Origin: HGM04593 sp045647885
GTDB lineage: Bacteria; Bacteroidota; Bacteroidia; Bacteroidales; Bacteroidaceae
Reading direction: 5' to 3'
Assembly: GCA_045647885.1 (NCBI GenBank)
Contig: JAZRMX010000044.1
Coordinates: forward strand, 24,088 to 88,087
DNA: 64,000 bases
In this document: one piece after another, positions 60,949 to 64,000 of the stretch
How positions within the stretch are numbered: the first letter of the stretch is position 1
How the letters are laid out: every line of letters starts with the position of its first letter
Made by a program: the position numbers and the translations under genes
The notes under the pieces: generated by a model
Seen by the model: only the letters and a program-made list of their open reading frames with translations
Databases searched by the model: none
Told to the model about the DNA's origin: nothing

Positions 60949-61515
60949 ATGAGCAATGGAAAGGTTGTGATTTTTTCAGCCCCATCGGGTTCGGGAAAAT
61001 CGACATTGGTGCATTATCTTATGGATGAGAATCCTACATTCGGGTTCTCGGTGTCGGCAACAAGCCGTCCTCCGCGTGGCGAGGAACAGCACGGGGTTGA
61101 TTATTTCTTTTTTACCCCCGACGAATTCCGTGCAAAAATCTATGCCAACGAGTTTGTGGAGTACGAGGAGGTTTATCCCGGTCGTTTCTACGGAACATTA
61201 AAATCGCAGGTCGAGGAACAGCTCAAGCAGCAGAATATCCTTTTCGATGTGGATGTAAAAGGCGGTTGCAGCCTTAAAAAGTATTACGGTAACCGTGCGC
61301 TTTTCATCTTTGTGCAGGCTCCCTCAATCGATGTTCTCCGTGAGCGTCTTATAGGGCGTGGTGATACAGCACCCGAGGAGATTGAAAAACGCATAGGAAA
61401 GGCTGAATATGAGATGACCTTCTCGAAATATGCCGACCGTGTTATTGTGAACGACAACCTCGACAAGGCAAAAGAGGAACTTCTTGCCGTTGTCAATAAG
61501 TTCCTGAATGAATAA
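60949..61515 (+). CDS. gmk: Guanylate kinase
   Basis: Phosphorylates GMP to GDP. 188 residues, P-loop SAPSGSGKSTL (10-20), GMP-binding SATSRPPRGEEQHGVDYFF and EYEEVYPGRFYGT. The yicC-gmk order is common in bacteria. nadD overlaps its end by 8 bases. Confidence 0.97.
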   Translation: MSNGKVVIFSAPSGSGKSTLVHYLMDENPTFGFSVSATSRPPRGEEQHGVDYFFFTPDEFRAKIYANEFVEYEEVYPGRFYGTLKSQVEEQLKQQNILFDVDVKGGCSLKKYYGNRALFIFVQAPSIDVLRERLIGRGDTAPEEIEKRIGKAEYEMTFSKYADRVIVNDNLDKAKEELLAVVNKFLNE

Positions 61516-62089
61516 TAAGATACCTACAGTAATATTTGGCGGCAGTTTCGACCCTATACACAACGGGCATATGTCGCTTGCTGCCGAAGTGTGTCGCCGT
61601 GGGCTTGCTGCCGAGGTGTGGTTTATGGTCTCTCCGTTGAATCCCCATAAGGAGGGTTGCAGAATTACCCCCGAAGAGATCCGTCTGAAAATGGTGCAGC
61701 TTGCGGTTGAGGGAAATGCCTCTTTCGTGGCGTGCGATTTTGAATTCTCATTGCCGCGTCCATCTTACACGGTGAACACCCTTGCCGCCCTTGAAGAGGC
61801 CTTCCCGGAAAGGGAGTTTAAGCTCTTGATAGGTGCCGATAATTGGGAAAAGTTCCACAAATGGTATAAGTGGGAAACAATTCTTTCGCGTTACGGGATA
61901 ATTGTCTATCCACGTGGCGACGAAAAACAGCCGTCCTTGCCGTGTGGCGTGGAGTGGCTCTCGGCCAAACTTTGCGATGTCAGTTCCACAATGGTGCGCG
62001 AGTGTGTGGCAAGGAATGAAAGCATATCCTCCTATGTGCCACAAGCTGTGGAGGTTTTTATAAAAGAGAATAATTTGTATGGGAAATAA
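61508..62089 (+). CDS. nadD: Nicotinate-nucleotide adenylyltransferase
   Basis: Converts nicotinate mononucleotide to deamido-NAD. 193 residues with the nucleotidyltransferase signature GGSFDPIHNGHM (11-22, His18 and His21) and the C-terminal VSSTMVREC (ISSTxIR-type motif). It overlaps gmk by 8 bases. With nadK at 42023 it covers two steps of NAD(P) synthesis in this window. Confidence 0.96.
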   Translation: MNNKIPTVIFGGSFDPIHNGHMSLAAEVCRRGLAAEVWFMVSPLNPHKEGCRITPEEIRLKMVQLAVEGNASFVACDFEFSLPRPSYTVNTLAALEEAFPEREFKLLIGADNWEKFHKWYKWETILSRYGIIVYPRGDEKQPSLPCGVEWLSAKLCDVSSTMVRECVARNESISSYVPQAVEVFIKENNLYGK

Positions 62090-62090
62090 T

Positions 62091-62732
62091 ATGAGAAAGA
62101 TGTTTTTTGCAACATTTCTTGCGTTTTCATCGTTGCTTTTTGCGCAGGAAGAAATAAAGTTTTACCCCGAAATGTGCGACGCTCTTCAGGCCGTCTTCTG
62201 TGACTATGCGGAGCGCGAGGGTGAGGTAAAATACATATCGAGCCGCGACGGCCAGTATATAGGTAATTTGATAAATAATAACATATACGGGTGGGGCTAT
62301 TTCCTCTCAAATAACGGGGCGCAGACCTTTGGTCAGTATTGCAATGGAAAACACCTGTTCGGTATAACCCTTACCGGCGAAATGGCTCGCGTGGGCACTG
62401 AAGAACATTTTGTTGAGTATGATGTGGTTACGGGAAATATCCTGCGCGTACACACCACTGAGGGCGACCTACGCCTTGCAGCACCTTATGTGCCCACAGC
62501 TACCGAGCCTGCAGCCTACACCTTCAAGCAGGTGAAATATGATAATGGCGATGCCTATTACGGCGAAATGTACAACGGCCGCCGTCACGGTTATGGCGTC
62601 TATTATTGGGCAAACGGCGATTTCTGGTATGGCAAGTACGAAAACGGCTATCGTCAAGGGTATGGCGTTCTTTTTAAACCCGACCGCCGCATTTACTTTG
62701 GCAAATGGGTGGGCGACAGCAAGGTCCGATAA
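62091..62732 (+). CDS. Secreted MORN-repeat protein
   Basis: 213 residues from the ATG at 62091, one base after the nadD stop. An ATG 12 bases earlier is also in frame but adds GNN before the signal peptide (MRKMFFATFLAFSSLLFAQ). Three MORN repeats lie in the C-terminal third (YYGEMYNGRRHGYGVYYW, WYGKYENGYRQGYGVLF, YFGKWVG), with weaker ones earlier. MORN repeats bind lipids or proteins. The function here is unknown. It is probably periplasmic or surface located. Confidence 0.8.
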   Translation: MRKMFFATFLAFSSLLFAQEEIKFYPEMCDALQAVFCDYAEREGEVKYISSRDGQYIGNLINNNIYGWGYFLSNNGAQTFGQYCNGKHLFGITLTGEMARVGTEEHFVEYDVVTGNILRVHTTEGDLRLAAPYVPTATEPAAYTFKQVKYDNGDAYYGEMYNGRRHGYGVYYWANGDFWYGKYENGYRQGYGVLFKPDRRIYFGKWVGDSKVR

Positions 62733-62772
62733 AAAAAATACAAATTATTATTAATAATATCATTATTATTAT

Positions 62773-62780
62773 TATATTTG
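62773..62780 (+). promoter_or_regulatory. Candidate -7 element for the GH109-like gene
   Basis: TATATTTG fits TAnnTTTG, 65 bases before the ATG, in a very AT-rich leader. No -33 TTTG is seen at the expected distance. Confidence 0.45.
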
Positions 62781-62845
62781 CCTTCGCATAGATTGGGCTT
62801 AAAGGAATTTAAGTAAACTTAATATAAACTTTTAAAAACCACATT

Positions 62846-64000
62846 ATGAATTTTAAGAAACTTTTCGGTTATGCTTTTGCAGCTGTTATGGCTCTCTCAG
62901 CTACCACTGCACAGGCACAATCCCTTTCTCCTTCTACAAAATGGAACTGGAACAAGGGTACAATCGTTGTTGAAACTCCCGCTCGTGCCGAGGGTCAGCA
63001 ACACGTTCTTAATTTGACCGCAGCTCCTATTCAGACAGTGCGCGTTGCTTTTGTCGGCTTGGGTATGCGTGGTCCCGGTGCAGTGGTACGTTTTTGCCGT
63101 ATTCCCGGTGTTGAAATTGTTGCTCTCTGCGACTATGAGTATGCACGTGCCGAGGCTTGTCAGAAACACCTCCGCGAGCAGGGTTTGATGCCTGCCGACA
63201 TCTATTGCGGTGAGAAAGGTTATGAGGAACTTTGCAAACGTCCCGATATTGACCTTGTTTACATCGCTGCCGACTGGAATCACCACTATCCTATAGCTAA
63301 ATTTGCTATGGAGAATGGCAAGCACGCAGCTATTGAGGTTCCTTCTGCAATGAACCTTGAGCAGTGCTGGAGCCTTATCGACCTTTCAGAGAAGACACGC
63401 CTTCACTGTTTCATCCTTGAGAACTGCTGCTACGACGACTATGAAATGAACGCTCTTGCAATGGCTCAGGATGGTGTCTTTGGTGAAATTATCCGTGCAG
63501 AGGGTGCCTACATCCACAGCCTCGAGTGGTTCTGGGATGCATATTGGAAAGATCCCGCCGACAATGATGTTGAGAATCTTCACTGGCGTCTAAAATATAA
63601 TAAGGAGAACCGTGGTGACCTTTATGCTACTCACGGCCTTGGCCCCGTTGCGCAGTGTTTGGACATTCACCGCGGCGACCGCTTTGCAACACTTGTAGCA
63701 ATGGATACAGAGCCTTTCTTTGGTAAGGAACTTGTAAAGGAGAAGACCGGTAAGGAGTGTACTGAATTCCGTAACGGTGACCACACTACAACACTTATGC
63801 GTACAGCACAGGGTAAGGTTGTTGAAATCCAGCACAACGTAATGACTCCCCAGCCTTATAACCGTTTGTTCAAGCTCACAGGTACAAAGGGTTATGCAAC
63901 AAAGTATCCGGAGCCTAAGCTTGCTCTTTCAGGCGAGGCACTTAAGGGTACAGGCGCTCCTCAGGTTGACAACTTGAACGCTCACGGTTTCATGAGCGAC
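62846..64000 (+). CDS. Gfo/Idh/MocA family protein, GH109-like (partial, cut by window end)
   Basis: 385 codons are visible with no stop before the window ends. A signal peptide (MNFKKLFGYAFAAVMALSATTAQAQ) is followed by a Rossmann domain starting VRVAFVGLGMRGPGAVVRF. ALCDYEYARAEACQ follows, and DWNHHYPIAKFAMENGKHA is typical of the family. The Gfo/Idh/MocA domain with a secretion signal and this length resembles family 109 glycoside hydrolases (NAD-dependent alpha-N-acetylgalactosaminidase). An oxidoreductase on another sugar remains possible. The C-terminal part lies outside the window. Confidence 0.85.
   Translation, partial: MNFKKLFGYAFAAVMALSATTAQAQSLSPSTKWNWNKGTIVVETPARAEGQQHVLNLTAAPIQTVRVAFVGLGMRGPGAVVRFCRIPGVEIVALCDYEYARAEACQKHLREQGLMPADIYCGEKGYEELCKRPDIDLVYIAADWNHHYPIAKFAMENGKHAAIEVPSAMNLEQCWSLIDLSEKTRLHCFILENCCYDDYEMNALAMAQDGVFGEIIRAEGAYIHSLEWFWDAYWKDPADNDVENLHWRLKYNKENRGDLYATHGLGPVAQCLDIHRGDRFATLVAMDTEPFFGKELVKEKTGKECTEFRNGDHTTTLMRTAQGKVVEIQHNVMTPQPYNRLFKLTGTKGYATKYPEPKLALSGEALKGTGAPQVDNLNAHGFMSD

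Noticed and set aside
1..64000. CRISPR arrays, insertion sequences, integrases, toxin-antitoxin pairs, reverse transcriptase
   Set aside because: I looked on both strands and found no regularly spaced repeats, transposase or integrase motifs, reverse-transcriptase YxDD box, or small toxin-antitoxin gene pairs.

Overview
The window reads as a chromosomal segment of a gut-type Bacteroidales bacterium, most likely a Prevotellaceae/Paraprevotella-like lineage. Four observations support this. The dcw (division and cell wall) gene order is of Bacteroidetes type. Promoters repeatedly match the Bacteroidetes -33 TTTG / -7 TAnnTTTG pattern. There are DUF4290 and DUF4294 proteins, which I know only from this phylum, and a bacterial serpin. 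There is also a secreted protein combining half a dockerin with a FISUMP-like C-terminus. The family-level placement is inference. Nearly every base lies in a recognisable gene, and most of the window is core genome.

Layout. (1) 1-5,700: recN-rlmB on the plus strand, tilS on the minus strand, a tRNA-Cys with a textbook promoter and terminator, a divergent nitroreductase-like gene and a DUF5009/HGSNAT-like membrane protein. (2) 5,700-9,200: gyrB, rpsT and tRNA-Glu on minus, and recO on plus. (3) 9,178-24,969: a tightly packed 14-gene minus-strand dcw operon, in transcription order mraZ-rsmH-ftsL-pbp(ftsI)-murE-mraY-murD-ftsW-murG-murC-ftsQ-ftsA-ftsZ-yqeY, with two candidate MraZ boxes at its head; murF, murB and ddl are absent. 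(4) 24,970-30,300: an intergenic region with a dispersed hairpin repeat, then a secreted bleomycin-hydrolase-type peptidase and mfd. (5) 30,500-35,600: thioesterase, small membrane protein, acyl-CoA hydrolase/CoA-transferase, a SpoU methyltransferase, DUF4294, LOG-family protein and PfkB kinase. (6) 35,670-41,900: the most accessory stretch, with the FISUMP-like secreted protein, 770 bp of structured non-coding DNA, and a heavy-metal RND adaptor and pump. (7) 42,000-50,700: nadK, pdxJ-exbB-exbD-tonB-DJ-1-ispD-recG, ndk and a LysM/M23 peptidase. (8) 50,700-59,850: a nine-gene minus operon tsaB-DUF4290-murA-rimM-M23-dxr-rseP-serpin-phoA. (9) 60,070-64,000: yicC-gmk-nadD-MORN, then a GH109/Gfo-Idh-MocA gene cut by the window end.

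How the genes work together. The dcw operon, murA, the two M23-fold proteins and rseP make and remodel the envelope. recN, recO, recG and mfd serve DNA repair. ispD and dxr belong to the MEP isoprenoid pathway. nadD and nadK make NAD(P). ExbB-ExbD-TonB energises outer-membrane transport.

I found no complete novel defence or mobile system, no CRISPR array, no transposase and no reverse transcriptase. The most interesting signals are four: a C-terminal region of the FISUMP protein whose codons look like a diversity-generating-retroelement target; an intergenic repeat family whose hairpin stems covary between copies; a MurA with Asp in place of the catalytic Cys; and an M23 protein that has lost both catalytic histidines but kept its metal ligands.
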